Source of the DNA: Leptodontidium sp. MPI-SDFR-AT-0119
Lineage: Eukaryota; Ascomycota; Leotiomycetes; Helotiales; Leptodontidiaceae
Direction of reading: 5' to 3'
NCBI GenBank assembly: GCA_020726505.1
Contig: JAHLEZ010000023.1
Span: 372,001 to 436,000, forward strand
DNA length: 64,000 nt
Position numbers and translations under genes: made by a program. Below the pieces are notes generated by a model, which was given only the letters and a program-made list of their open reading frames with translations, was not told the origin of the DNA and did no database searches. This document shows positions 11,779 through 23,683 of the stretch, in pieces. Every line of letters starts with the position of its first letter. The stretch's first letter is position 1.

Positions 11779-12819
11779 ATGGGTTCAATCATCGATACTG
11801 CCATGAACGCCTCCTCTCCGCTGATGGTCAACAGCCATCCCTTCTATCCCCTCGAGGTCGAAATCGCCGCCTACCTTGCCAACGAGATGACCATGCAGGT
11901 GCTCCTGACCATTTTCGTGGCCATGATTCTCGCAATCGTGGGTGGTACCAAGCTTTGGGTTGATAAGGTTCATCCCAACCTGCCCAGCAAGGAAAAGGCT
12001 GCTATTTGGTGGTTTGTGATTTGTAGGTCCTTCCCTGTTTTTCTGCCTACTCCCCAACGGCTCGTTATCGTGGCAGGTTTTGTGGGTGTAAATCCAAAGC
12101 CAAGGGCGAATTGATAAGACATTGGAAGATTGCGAATTGGAAAGGTGGGAGATCAATTGGAGAGCATGTGCTAATTATTGTAGCTGGTGCAATCCACCTT
12201 TGCTTCGAAGGATACTTCTCCGTCAACCACACACGAATGGCACCCGCGCAGGATCTATTTGGTCAGCTATGGAAGGAATACGCGCTTTCGGATTCGAGAT
12301 ACTTGACTTCTGATCCATTCGTGCTTTGCATGGAGACTGTCACTGCTGTTCGTTACCTGAAGCCCCTCCAATCTCTGCAGGACAAAAACTAACTGGTTGG
12401 TGTAACAGTTCACCTGGGGCCCAATGTGCTTCTTCATTGCCTACTTCATTACCAGCTCCAACCCTCTCCGACACCCTCTTCAAATCATCGTCTGCGTGGG
12501 ACAAATGTACGGATTGGTTCTATACTATGCCACGGCCATGTTCGACCACTACTACAACGCAGCTGCCTACAGCCGCCCAGAGTTTCTCTACTTCTGGGTA
12601 TACTTCTTCGCAGTCAACTTCATTTGGATGGTTATCCCAGGACGTGAGTTGGAAGCTGAATATAAGATTAATGGGGGCAATTGCTAACGGTGGAACACAG
12701 TACTGCTCGTCAGCAGCGTCCGAACCATCGCAAGAACCTTCGCAGCTTTCGACAAGATGACCTTGGCGTTAAAAAAGGGCACCAATGGACATGCGAAGGG
12801 ATCCAAGAAGGAGATATAA
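11779..12819 (+). CDS. EBP/EXPERA-family membrane protein (sterol delta8-delta7 isomerase-like)
   Basis: Exons 11779-12022, 12184-12347, 12409-12643 and 12701-12819 give 253 residues; an in-frame ATG at 11764 would add five. Donors are GTAGGT, GTTCGT (weak) and GTGAGT; CTAAT/CTAAC branch points precede the acceptors. Signature blocks of the emopamil-binding protein family occur in order: GAIHLCFEGYF, LWKEYALSDSRY, METVTAFTWGP, and GQMYGLVLYYATAMFD. Four hydrophobic segments fit an ER membrane protein, and a Lys-rich tail (KGSKKEI) resembles a cytosolic ER-retention end. Family members isomerise the delta8 double bond of sterols to delta7. Fungi normally use the unrelated Erg2 for this step, so the role here may be parallel or different. 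The second exon fits the family better than readthrough, and the frames match at every junction. Confidence 0.82.
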
Positions 12820-15302
12820 GAGAGGCAGACCCCCGCATCCAACCGAGGCATTCAACATATACCCCGCGAGATCATACGATTTTGTACACCTGGAGAACTT
12901 GGTCACCTGGTGATGCATGGAATTTGACTGGACCAACACAAACCGGACGAGGAGCGAGCGAGCGAGCATTCGAGAGGAACGAGCGTACGATGATTTCTAT
13001 ACTTGACTGGAGCGAGCATACCCCAGGCTTGCGTGTACATAGGGCGGGGGGATAGCACAGCATAGCGGATCAGGTTATATCCAAGAAATGGATGGCTTTA
13101 TATGCTTAGATGGACCAATACCTTAGACATACCGTTCTCACGTTTTGTTTTTTTTTTGGGCATTTGCGTTTGCATTTTATAGAAAAAGCAAGCGAAGTTT
13201 CAATACAATCGCTTATACATTTCACGCTATGTGCAGAAGTGATTTTTGGAGAGCCAAGGGGGTGGAGGGGAGAGCTGGTATCGAGTTGATACCCCATTTC
13301 TCTCCCGACGTCCCAGTGGAGAGATCCCAGGACCGAAGAGCCCTTGGTACGTATCCAGGACTACTCCCATGCTTCACACAGCAGATCTCGGAGTATATCT
13401 TGCATCAAGGACCCTTCTTGCATGAAATCAATTAATTATGAAGACCTCACTTACGAAAGCGATGTCACATCATCCACATGACAACTCTCGTCTCGGTCTT
13501 TTTTTTTTTTTTGCCAGGGTTGGTTTTGAAGTTCTGCCCTGGCTCCCTGGCTTGGGCTGGTGGGCTTGGGTATGAGATCTGATCTGCCGGGGAGGGGATT
13601 GTTTGAACCAGTGGAGTGGGCAGGCTAAGGTATGGTTGGAATATTAAGAGATACGGTAGTTAATTATCTGAGCTTGGTTTGAGCTTGGGTTGAGCTACCT
13701 ACGGAGTACCTACCTAGGTAGGCTAGGTAGGTCGAATACGGAGAGAGAGGCTGTACCTGATTGGAGCTGCCAGCTTTTTTGGACCATTGCATGGATGGAA
13801 TTTAACCGTAGTGTGGTGGTGCGGCTAGGCCTGGCTTTGGTTAGTTAGGTGGTTAGGGTGCTTGGGTGCTTGCTTGGATTTGGAGCTGGAGCTTGAGTGG
13901 GGAGCTGAGCTGCAGGTGAGCTTGATATCTTCTTCTTCGGCGAGTGTAGAAGAGGAAGAGGTGGAGGAGGAAGACGCTGAAATCTGGGTTTGGATCTGAT
14001 TCTTTGGGTCGCGATTTTATTTGAGGAGGGGAGGGGTTATTGTGTAGTTGCGTGTGTGTTTTTCCAGATGGGTTGAATGATGATGGATATCTGGAATTGC
14101 GATGGTGGGCTGGATGCACGGGCTTCTTCAAGCTGAAGCTGTTCGGCGAATGAGAGAGCAGCAGACGTCGGTGGAAGAAGCACCGATTGTCTCTGTTTAC
14201 CTCTGTGCTGCTGAGGTCGTATCGGCTGTGCCGAGCATAGATGAAATAAAGTAAGAAAGGTAAACAAACAAATGAATCCAATACTACTGTTTGATGATGG
14301 TGATATAATATAGATGATGGATGGGGGGTTGTGATATACAAACAACCTGCAATAACAAAACTGGATGGTACGCTGGAAAACCTGATCTCGGTAGATAAGC
14401 ACCCGTACAGTGATAGCAAACCAATGCAACGCGCATGCACTTTCTTTCAACTTTCTTAAAACCCAATCGACGACAGGAACTCTGATCTCTCTTTATCTCA
14501 GTCCAGTAAATCACACAGACACAGGAAAAAGAACACGAAGTTCCTTCCATCTCTCCTCTTCTTGTCCGTGCTGTACTGCCAAGGTGCCTACCTCCGTATT
14601 ACTGGATTGAGGTGGTGGCTTGCTTTGTTGTGTTTGTTGCGGCTAATCGTTGCTGCACCAACGAACGGGAAAAGCCATTCAGCGGCGCATTTGCGAATCA
14701 GAAGCTCAGGAGGACACGGGAAGCGGTGACAATTGCGTGTTTGTATGCCTTCCCGTGAGATCTGGATCGACGGAAGGGAAGACGAGACAACTCAGTGCAT
14801 CGTCGTCATTCTTTGACTCACATCACATCACTACACTGCATTGCATTGTAAGTAAGGTACATCACACTGTTCGCACACTGCATCGTGGTTGAAGGGAAGG
14901 GAAGAGGCGTTTCGTTTGGATGGGCTGGACAGATGACGCGCGAACGGACAAACAGAAAGACGGACGGACAGACAGACAGATATACTTTCACATGCTTACC
15001 TGGCTGGATGTTTGGATGTTGAGGTGAAGAAGGGATTGATGTTGTGAAGCTGGGCCCAGGTGGAGATTCGAGGTATGTTTATTTACATTATGTTCTCCTC
15101 TTTCTTGACTTCACTGCACTGTACTTCCCTTCACATGAAGCTCTGGATCTCCACTTCCCGCTGTTGTTGTTTTGTTTTATTTCCGCCAAAGAAGTTCGAG
15201 AGCTCCCTCCCAACAACACAACCAAACCAGAATTCCATACCAGGGAAGCCAATACCCGCAAAGGAATGTACACTAACTCATTCCTTGCTTCCCTTCTAGA
15301 CA
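12820..15302. other. long intergenic region and leader of the RhoGEF-like gene
   Basis: About 2.5 kb with no supported gene. It has a GAGCGAGCGAGCGAGC repeat near 12956, T-tracts near 13147 and 13500, and a CCTACCTAGGTAGG palindrome at 13709-13722. A GACGGACGGACAGACAGACAG stretch lies near 14961. Long minus-strand frames (13853-14440) are low-complexity shadows. The last few hundred bases should be the promoter and 5' UTR of the gene at 15303. Confidence 0.5.
13709..13722. promoter_or_regulatory. CCTACCTAGGTAGG palindrome
   Basis: A 14-bp perfect palindrome. It follows a CTACGGAGTAC motif and is followed by a partial repeat (GGCTAGGTAGG). It shares its core with the two palindromes near 11.4 kb. 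It may be a regulatory site; the factor is unknown. Confidence 0.35.
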
Positions 15303-18300
15303 ATGGCCAAACCACCAATACATTCGAACCCCTCCTCCGACAACGAGAACGACATCAACAATGATGACGATAATACACCCGCACCCTCTCCAAACACGCC
15401 CGCCGCGAAACGGAAAGCAAGTAATCCAAACACCACGCCCAGACGAATCAACAACAACCCTCGCAAACCCTCCGGCCCACGAACACCCCTCCGCAAAACA
15501 TCGGCGCAGAATGGGAATGCGGCGCAAAAGACAACACCGGCCTCTGCGCCTGCCCGCCCCCCGCGTAAAGTCGAACCTACCCTCCTCGGCGATTTCCTGC
15601 TCGGCAGACCCAGTCCTGCTCGGCAGAGGACGGCGAGGAGGAAGAGTCTCGATGCCGTGAAGAGGGAGATGCGCGCCGAGGTTGTGGCGAGGGTACAGGC
15701 GCCTGGGAAGGTCAAGGAGAGGGTGAAAGAATGGCAGAAAGCTAGTGCGGGTGCTGGCAAGGGCGAGGGAGCTGAGGAGATCGTGGTGGATTATGAGACT
15801 GATAGCGAGGTTGAGGTTGTGGTGCAGGAGAAGGAGAAACTCGTTGTGCCGAAACGACATACGCCTGCGAAGAGGAAGGAGAAAGCTAGAGATGGAGGAG
15901 GGGATGAAGAGGAGGGGGATAAGGGCGATGCCGATCGAGCGAGGAGTAAAAATCTTGCGCCTAAGAAGAGGGTTATCAGTGATGGCCATTGGAGGACGAA
16001 GAAGAGCCCTCCGAGGAAAGGAGGAAATATACCCAAGAACTTCCTGCAAGCCACAGCAGTCAATCCGCCTGTCGAGAAGAAGATCGAGGACTGGGTCCGG
16101 AGAACGGAGAGTGTTGAACCAGAAATCGTGCTTGAGAAGCCGAAACCGAGAAGCCGTAGTCGGAAGGCTGAGGAATGGGAACAACAGGAAGAGTCGCCGA
16201 GGAGTAGGAAGGCTTCGAGACAGGGAACAGAGAGTCCGAGGAGTAGAAATGTCTCGAAGCAAGAGCCTTTTGATGATGGGATTCGGATTCGGCCCTCGAG
16301 ATCTACTTCTAGAGATGAAGGAACCAGGATCAAGCCTTCGAAGGATAGACCTACCAAGGAGAACCGGAAATCATCCAACTCGATGGAGAGAAGTTCGAGA
16401 GCATCGGCTTCCAATGATGATGTTACCAGAGTCAGTGCTTCGAAACCAAGCTCAAATGATGATGGGATCAGGATACGACCTTCGAGAGAGAGTTCTCCTC
16501 AATCAGAATTGAGAGTGAAGCCAGTTCGAAAGGATGGTAGTAAGAGACGCCCAAAATCCGAGAATGAATCTCCTACGCCTACCCCGAGGAAGAAGAGCAA
16601 CCAACATCTTATGCCACCCTCCGAATCCGAAGGCAGATCTAGAGTCACTTCCCACGCTACAACTCAACAAGACGAGGAGGACAACTACTCGTATGTGACA
16701 CCAACTCGGCAAGGTTCTAGAGGTCAAGGTCGGAAATCACTTACCCCTCCTGAATCAATGGATGAAATCCCTTTTGGCAATTCAGCATTCAGTGTTTTGG
16801 AACTCCCGGTTGGTGCTGAAGCTGGTACCATGAGACGACCTGTCCCAAAACGAAATCCCAGTTTCGCGGCAGTGCCCAAGGTTCTCAAGAGGGTGTATAC
16901 GGAAGGCAAGAAAATGATGCACGATACAGTCGAGCCACCGAGGGGTGGAACGAATCAACCTCCTAGTATCGATTCCTGGCTGAATGGCACGGTGGATCCG
17001 TTTGTTGAGAGTTCAGCACCTGAAGTAGAAGGCCTCGAAGTACCAGAAGCCCCCGTCTCCCGGATGCGAAGTTACAAAGAAGAAGACAGGACAGAAAAAG
17101 ATCTCGAGCGGGATGTTGAGCACACTGAGCCCAGGCGGAAACGCCGCAATCGAAAGTCACTGGAGAAGGATGATCCACAGCCGGAGCCGTTGCCCGTTGA
17201 ACATAAGAATCGAGACACTCTCCCTAGTATGGAGAACTCTCCGCCTATTTCTCCTTCTGGTTTGAGAAGGAGTCCTGCGACTCGCAATACATCCTCACCG
17301 AAATCGGCCCGCAAGCTTTCATTGAAAGAAGCTGTGTTTGACGCGTTCAAAGGCGAGTCTTCAATAGGAAAATCGGCTTCAAGTCCATTTGACTTCATTG
17401 GTATGCGAGAGAAGGATGTCAATCGAGTCGAGGAGTACCGACCTCGAGATTTGGAGTCTGTTCCTGAGGATCCACCACCAAGACACAGCCCTCGAAGTCA
17501 AGACAAGCCGGTTTTGGAGGAGCCGAGATTGTCTAGAGCACCGCCATCTTTCCCCAGACGACTGGCACCTACCACTGGGGGTCATAGACTCTCTACAATT
17601 GCATCTGTTGAGACATTCAGTACCCTCTCAACGGGATCTTCACTCACAGAAACCTCGACCGGATCAGAGCTTTCTCAAACAACAGTGACTCAAGACAGTG
17701 TGCTCACCGGAACAACAGCCTCCAGTCTCTCGCGCCACAGCAAAGTGTCCACCGGCAACAAGAATGGCCTAAAGAGGCGCTTAACCAAGCACTCAGATCT
17801 GGTATCAATGCTTTCTCTACCTGATGCTGAAGTTCCAGGTCGAGGACACAGTATCAAATCAGCTCGCAGTATTCGAACGACTAGAACTAACCTCGACACG
17901 GCTACTGTGCAGGACCTAATGAAAGAATTGGCTGAGGATGAGACCAAGTATACGCGGGAATTGAACACCCTGGTCGATGGAGTGATTCCCGTGCTTCTCA
18001 CCTGTGTGCTGTCTAAATCTGACTCTGCCATTGCAGCTGGGCTGTTCGATCCCCGCGGCGAGGACAACTCTTTCACCAAGCCCATTGTTGACATGGGCGT
18101 TGCCCTGGAGCGTCTCAAGAGCCTCCACAAACGGATCCCACTTGCCAGCCAGGACGAGTTTCTCCACTGGGCTCAATCAGCATGTAAGACATATGAGGAC
18201 TACCTGCGTGCCTGGCGCTCTGGCTTTGAGGATGTGGTAGTCAACTTGGCTCCAGCTTCGCGCACCTCCTCTCTGGCGGAGAATTCTGATCCTGATAAGA

Positions 18301-21161
18301 TGAGGATCAACAAGCATGGAGATGTCCTTCGCGATACTGGTGAACGGGCAGATGTTGGATATATGTTGAAGAGGCCCTTGGTGCGGATCAAGGGCCTGGC
18401 GAAGGCTGCTAGGGTATGTTACACAGGTGGTCGATTTTTGACAGCAGCTGACATGATGTAGGGTCTCGAGAAGCTCTTACAGACAAAAGCATCCAAGGAT
18501 GTTACTGATGCTTACGAGGAACTCGAGAAATATCGCCGACAACGCATTCGAGCAGAGGTCGCTCGCAAGGAAGATCAGCGCGCAAACAACACTGATGCTT
18601 CCCGTGCTCGGGACCCGAAGACAATGTCCCATACCAAGGATGTCACTATCAATCGTGATCGTCAAGTCTATATGAAGGATATCTTCTCTTTTGAGATGAT
18701 CCATTCGAACGGTCAGCATCTGGAATGTGAAATAGAATTGACTCTCCGTGTCAACGAGTCCAACACTGCCGATACTGGGGATGTCCTGATCTGCCAGACG
18801 GATGGCACCAAATACTTTCTTCTATTTCCTCCCGTCTCTCTGGATTACATCTCTGCTCGAAAGGGAGATTCCGAGACGGAGCTCGTTCTCATGATCAGAG
18901 GTAAAGATGGGACACGCTCGGAATGGAGAGAGAGCTTCATGATCGATGCGAAAGAAGTAGAAGTCGCCACAGAATGGCTAGAAAAGCTTGGTACAAGTCC
19001 CGTTCCACCGCCAATCATACACTACAAATCGAAGCTTGACCCAGAGCTTGAAACGGTCCTCTCCGAGGCAGGCGATGACACGAGAAGTATCGTAGGAGCT
19101 TTGAAATCATCATCCAAAACCGACGATATACCTCTTGGAGAGCGACCAAGACGAGAAGCCGAGGAAGCTGTGTCTGGTGGAGTACCTGGACTTATGCATA
19201 TCGTCTACAAGACTTTCTCGGAGGACAGAATCAGCGAACTTGGCGAACATGGCGTTCTGGACGTCAAGGATTTGAATGATGCTATGAGCAAGGCTGGGAA
19301 GAAACCTCTTGTTCAGCAGAAGTCCAGACCGACTACTCCGCAACGGCCGAGACCTTCTCGATACCATGGCAAGAATGTTGAGGTGTGCACTGTACCTTGC
19401 GTCATGTCTGGAGCCTTAGACGGAGATGACAAGGCCGAGATCATAGATACAAAGGACAACGAAAAAGTTGCTGCGATGACACTTGGCGATGTACCGAAAT
19501 TGCGGTCCCCAAGGCAAGAGAAGACCAGTTCGCCTCTGAGGGAGTCGATGAGGCCTGAACCAGAGAGTATGAAGCGATACCACAAGACAACTCCAACCCG
19601 GACTGAAGATACTCCACCGCCTCCTCCTGTTCATAGGACTCCTTCAACGCCTTCACTCAAGAGCCCTCCTCCTCTTGACTCCCCAACTCCTCGTGGAAGG
19701 AACCGTCGGACTTCCTCGCCATTGAAACATGAATACCAACCATCAGATGCATCAGGCACGTCATCATCTTCAGAGCAGTCCGATTCTGATTCCTACTCAG
19801 AGTCTTCTGAGGAGTCAGCTGATGAACTGGATGAGTTGGACTCGGATGAGTCGAGACCTACGACTGCTGCAACTCTGCCTGTGTCTCGCCCGGCGTCAAT
19901 ATATAATCATCCAAATGGCAGCTTGGCTCCATCGAACTCTGCGTCCCAGACTCCGTTCATCAGCAGACCTGCAGCCCCGAGACCAAGCACAGCTACGAAA
20001 AGAATTGCGGCTATGGTATCTCTCTGGTCAGACAAGAAGGGTCGATGGGAGGATATTTATCCAGATCCTTGCTCGGTCATTGTTGGACCTGGACGTGTTG
20101 AATGTTTTGATCTCAGCTCTGTCCATTCGTCTCCGGTCATGGGCTCAGACGTGGATTCGCCCAAGAAGCACAACAGAGATTCAGACCCATTGGTTGGGCA
20201 GGATATCACGCCCCATGTCAACCTTCGCCAGAGTACTCGGATCGATATCGAGATTACGGCCCCTCCATCTGCCAGTTCTCGAATGAAGGGTGTCGCCCTC
20301 ACTCTCAGATATCGAACACTCAATCAACAGGATTGCGATGCTCTATATGCAGCTCTTCATAAAGCTCGGATGGAGAATTTGAAGTTCAAGATGATGGAGC
20401 AGCAGCGGATGTTTGCGTCTTATGGCCAGAACAATGCCTATGAGAAAGCCGTTGCTGGAAGCCGTCATGACTTCCTTCTGAGAAAACACAGCTTCCGAAG
20501 ATCCGAAGCAAATGCTCCTCCCCAGAGTACGACTGGAAGCGAGCAAAGCAGTTTGAGTTCCGCCATCTCAGCAGTCAAGCGATTCGGTATCGGTGGTATC
20601 TTCAACATCTCCAGATCATCTGTCCAAGCCGGCCAAGGAGGCATGTCAACCAGCTCATCCGACTACTCGGGTGCAACTCCACCACACACCACAAGTCCCA
20701 GCATCGCAGCCAGTGGCAGCATGTTTAGCAACGGTATCACAGTCCGCGATCTGGGCTGGCAAGATCTCAAAATACGCCTGTACATCGGTTTACCAGGCAA
20801 TAAATGGGACGACCGCGGCGGTGCGCGACTCACTGTCACGGCTCCACCACCAGGCATGCGCCAAGCTTCTGCTCTCGACCACGGGCCAGAGAAGCGCATC
20901 ACCATTACGCACAAGGCGTCTGATGAAGCCGATCCGAAAATAATCCTTGATTGCGTGCTTGGCGCGAAGTGTTTCAGCAAGCTTGGTCAGCGCGGTGTGG
21001 TCGCTTCTATCTGGGAGGATATCGTTGGTGATGATGGGACGGTGGGTGCCATGCGTGCAACGGGTGGTGTCTCTGGCAAGATGAGGAAGTGGTGTTTCCA
21101 GACGGCGAGGGCGGGCGATTGTGAGTGGATTTATATGTTGTGTAGGAGTGGCATGGCATGA
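15303..21161 (+). CDS. large Dbl-homology (RhoGEF-like) protein with disordered N-terminus
   Basis: Exons 15303-18413 and 18462-21161 give 1,936 residues; the 48-nt intron has a GTATGT donor and a TAG acceptor and is phase 0. Residues 1 to about 860 are disordered, rich in Lys/Arg/Ser/Pro. Residues about 300-420 contain degenerate repeats of the type D-G-I-R-I-R-P-S-R / E-G-T-R-I-K-P-S-K. From about 870, a helical DH-type domain begins with LMKELAEDETKYTREL and continues to MLKRPLVRIKGLAK. The intron falls inside the domain, which continues with helical sequence (AYEELEKYRRQRIRAEVARK). A beta-rich stretch (about 1100-1200) may be a PH-like module. A Ser/Glu-rich linker and a second beta-rich region (about 1550 on) follow. 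Such proteins activate Rho-family GTPases in polarity or septation. I infer the DH assignment from pattern and cannot name the GTPase. The intron inside the domain keeps both halves in frame. Confidence 0.72.
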
Positions 21162-22085
21162 GTCCACCTCAGAGAGAAAGGGGATAGGAGGGACGGGAGG
21201 GAATAGAGGATGGAGGGTAAAAGGGAGAAGATGGGATGTTGAAATGTCGCTTACGATGTTACGAATCTCCTTTTGTTGTATCATGCATGCATGTATGTTT
21301 TGCATTTGCATTTGCATTGCATTGTAGTTATATTTGCACTTTTTGGCCCTTTGTTGCTGTAGATATTAAGGTGGTTTGGTGGATTTTAATAGGTTGTGAG
21401 TTCTGGCAGTGACGGAGGGGGAGTTGGATGGGTGACTGGATGGATGGATGGATATTGATTGCAAAGATAAGAGAGTTGGGGAGTTGGAGGTGTGTTTTTG
21501 TTGTTTTGTTGTTCGTTTAGAGTGAGAGAGGAGGCTAGATGAGTGAGAATGAATGAGAATGAGATGAGAGATTTTTGGTGTTGATTATTGAGCTTTTCTT
21601 AGGGTTGGGTGAGATGTGGGATGTGATTTGATCTCATGAATGCGAACTAGATGTCTGGGTTTAGGGTGAGTGGTTGAGACCATGGGGACTCGGAGGAGAG
21701 TTTGGAGCAATGGAATCGTATTGCTGGAGATGAAAGGTCTCAAACGCTGAATAAATATTTGGGACACTGGGTGTGGAAAAGGGGGTCTTGGCAGTTACAA
21801 CGTTGCCTCTAGCTTGGGTTTCCGCTCTGGACACGGCGTTGCTTGCTTGCAAATTGCTTCCAAACAGAGATACGCATAGTACGTGTCAATCACATCACTC
21901 ACTTTTCACTGTCGCTTCTTGCTCATCATGTGAGTCAAGTCAACGTCAACATTACAAAATCAAGCTTGTCATTTCGAAAGTTGAACACTAGACATCCATG
22001 TTTAAAAAGGGAGATTAAGCTGGACCTCAGTAGAGCATGAGCTCAGATATTCAACGCACAATTGCAAGTTTCTGTAACAATTTTC
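21162..22085. other. intergenic between RhoGEF-like gene and caspase-like copy 2
   Basis: No supported gene. It contains a GCATGCATGCATGTATG / TTGCATTTGCATTTGCATTGCATTG simple repeat (about 21284-21325), GGATGGATGGATGG near 21439, and the leader of copy 2. Confidence 0.5.
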
Positions 22086-23683
22086 ATGGCCTCTAGATCT
22101 GCGTCACATACTTCTTCCGATCCTGAGAAGTCTGAAACTTCAGATGTTAACCAAAATTCCACTTCACATCGTCAGAGTCCAGTGACAGGACCACTCGGGC
22201 AGGCTTCAGCATCGCCTGTCAACAGGATGGATCATACGAACGATCCCCAGTCCTCAGCTCAGAGCACTCATGGACTCCACAAGAACGTCTATGCCCTGCT
22301 CATGCGCTGGGAAGAAGACGATCCGGAAACGACATCCAGCAAGCTCGGCTCCCTCGAGGATACCCTGAGAACCCAGCATCGATTTGTGGTGAAGTCTTTC
22401 ACAATCCCACTCAAGAATCCATATCCCGCAATCCAAGCCGAGCTCGGAAATCTCAAGAATGGCGAATTTGATCCGAAAGACCTCGTCATCGTCTATTATT
22501 TCGGACACGGCGGGCAGCAAGACAACATGAGTTTTCGCATGTCGTGCGTTCCGGAGTAAGTTGCCTTTTCCCTTGCCTTCCTCTTTAATTTAGCTAGAAC
22601 ACTACTCAACAGCTTCTCTCTTAGTAACCACGACCCGAGAACACCCCCCACCCCCACCCCCCGGCTTCGACTGGTCCTCAATCCAAGTCAGCCTCGAATG
22701 CATGAACTGCGACGTCCTGGTCCTCCTGGACACATGCTCCGCCGCCGCAGCAGTCTCAGCAGCACAACTAACCGGCTCAGCCTGCCGCACAGATATCCTC
22801 GCCGCAGGACGCTACAGTACTAGCCAACTGCTGTTAATCAAAAGGCCTTTTTACACTAAAAATCATACTATTAGGTCTTTTATAACAACATAACCTCTTT
22901 ACGTATTTATTATTCCTTTTGTAATATGATTACGTTTTATATAGTCTATATTCTATTAATAGACCATAAAGCTTAATTACTTTATTTAAGTGAGATATTA
23001 GGCATAAAAGTATTACGTGCACCTTTTGTGCTAGATTTAGCGAGGAAAAGCGTGTTTTCTCATAACACGTGATCTTATTTACTCTTAACTCAGCGAAACC
23101 TCTTTTGATTTTAAATCGGAGTACTACGGATTAAGTGCAATGTTATAGTAAATAATTGGTCTCAAGGAATTCGTTATAAGTAACCGTAAATATAATAAAA
23201 CATTTAAGTGTAAAGTGTGACTTTTGGTGGGGAATCGCGTTTCGGTTAACAGCAGTTGGCGCTGACTGCGACGAAGTCCCCTGCCCGACTATCCTCGGCC
23301 GCCATCCAGCCCAATTATTCTTCACTCGTGCTCTCGTCGAAGTCCTCATGAGGAAAGCTAGATTTCAGGTGCCTTTCACGCCGGCGATTTTGCATCCTGA
23401 GATCTTGGAAGCTGTCACGATGAAATATGCACTTGTTGCGGAGAGGCAAGGATTGATGTATATGGGGTGTTTGGGTCTTGCTCCTATTGTTGCGACGACG
23501 CCGGTGCATATCACCCTGGGAAACGATTACTGGCAGCTTGATATTCTGTTGATGTCTCGTCGGCGGTGGAATGCAACGAGGGAGGGGGTTTCGGTCCAGT
23601 ATAGACCAAGTATACCGCTTCCAGATTTAATCGAGGGCTTGACAGACGCTTTAGCTTTTTGTGATATGGGCAGGAGGGTGTGA
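22086..23683 (+). pseudogene. caspase-like copy 2, split by an inverted-repeat element and frameshifted
   Basis: The start is the ATG at 22086. The first part has a Ser/Thr-rich N-terminus, the strand VYALLMRWEEDD, and the His motif VIVYYFGHGG (about 22488-22515), then a GTAAGT donor at 22556. After the intron, GFDWSSIQVSLE leads to the Cys motif LVLLDTCSAA (about 22709-22745). The canonical donor and the available AG acceptors (22593, 22597, 22612, 22624) do not put the Cys-motif frame in phase. A C-rich tract (22643-22662) lies at the mismatch, so a 1-nt shift is likely there. The coding frame then meets a 454-bp insertion (22815-23268) and resumes at YDEVPCPTILGRHPAQ in the same frame. It continues past FFTRALVEVL and an HITLGNDYWQLDILL strand to a TGA ending at 23683. 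In copies 1, 3 and 4 the matching region is continuous. The gene is very probably inactive unless the element is spliced out. Confidence 0.8.
22815..23268. mobile_element. 454-bp AT-rich element with terminal inverted repeats (MITE-like)
   Basis: A perfect 15-bp inverted repeat lies at 22823-22837 (GCCAACTGCTGTTAA) and 23246-23260. It extends inward with two mismatches of the C/T and G/A type, and outward to CAGT/ACTG ends (22815-22818, 23265-23268). The interior is strongly AT-rich with no ORF. Taking out 22815-23268 restores the caspase-like reading frame across the site (GCC GCA GGA CGC TA, then C GAC GAA GTC). The left flank ends in TA but the right flank does not repeat it, so no target-site duplication is visible. 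A non-autonomous DNA transposon is the simplest reading; the superfamily is not clear. Confidence 0.75.

Noticed and set aside
13853..14440. 195-codon minus-strand frame between EBP and RhoGEF-like genes
   Set aside because: Low-complexity Leu/Ser/Arg composition, no splice structure or motif.
15273..16262. 329-codon minus-strand frame opposite the RhoGEF-like N-terminus
   Set aside because: It is antisense to a low-complexity Lys/Arg/Ser-rich coding region and has a Leu/Ser-rich shadow composition with no motif.
22815..23268. hAT-type transposon with 8-bp target duplication
   Set aside because: The 8 bases flanking each end differ, so no such duplication exists; the superfamily is left open.
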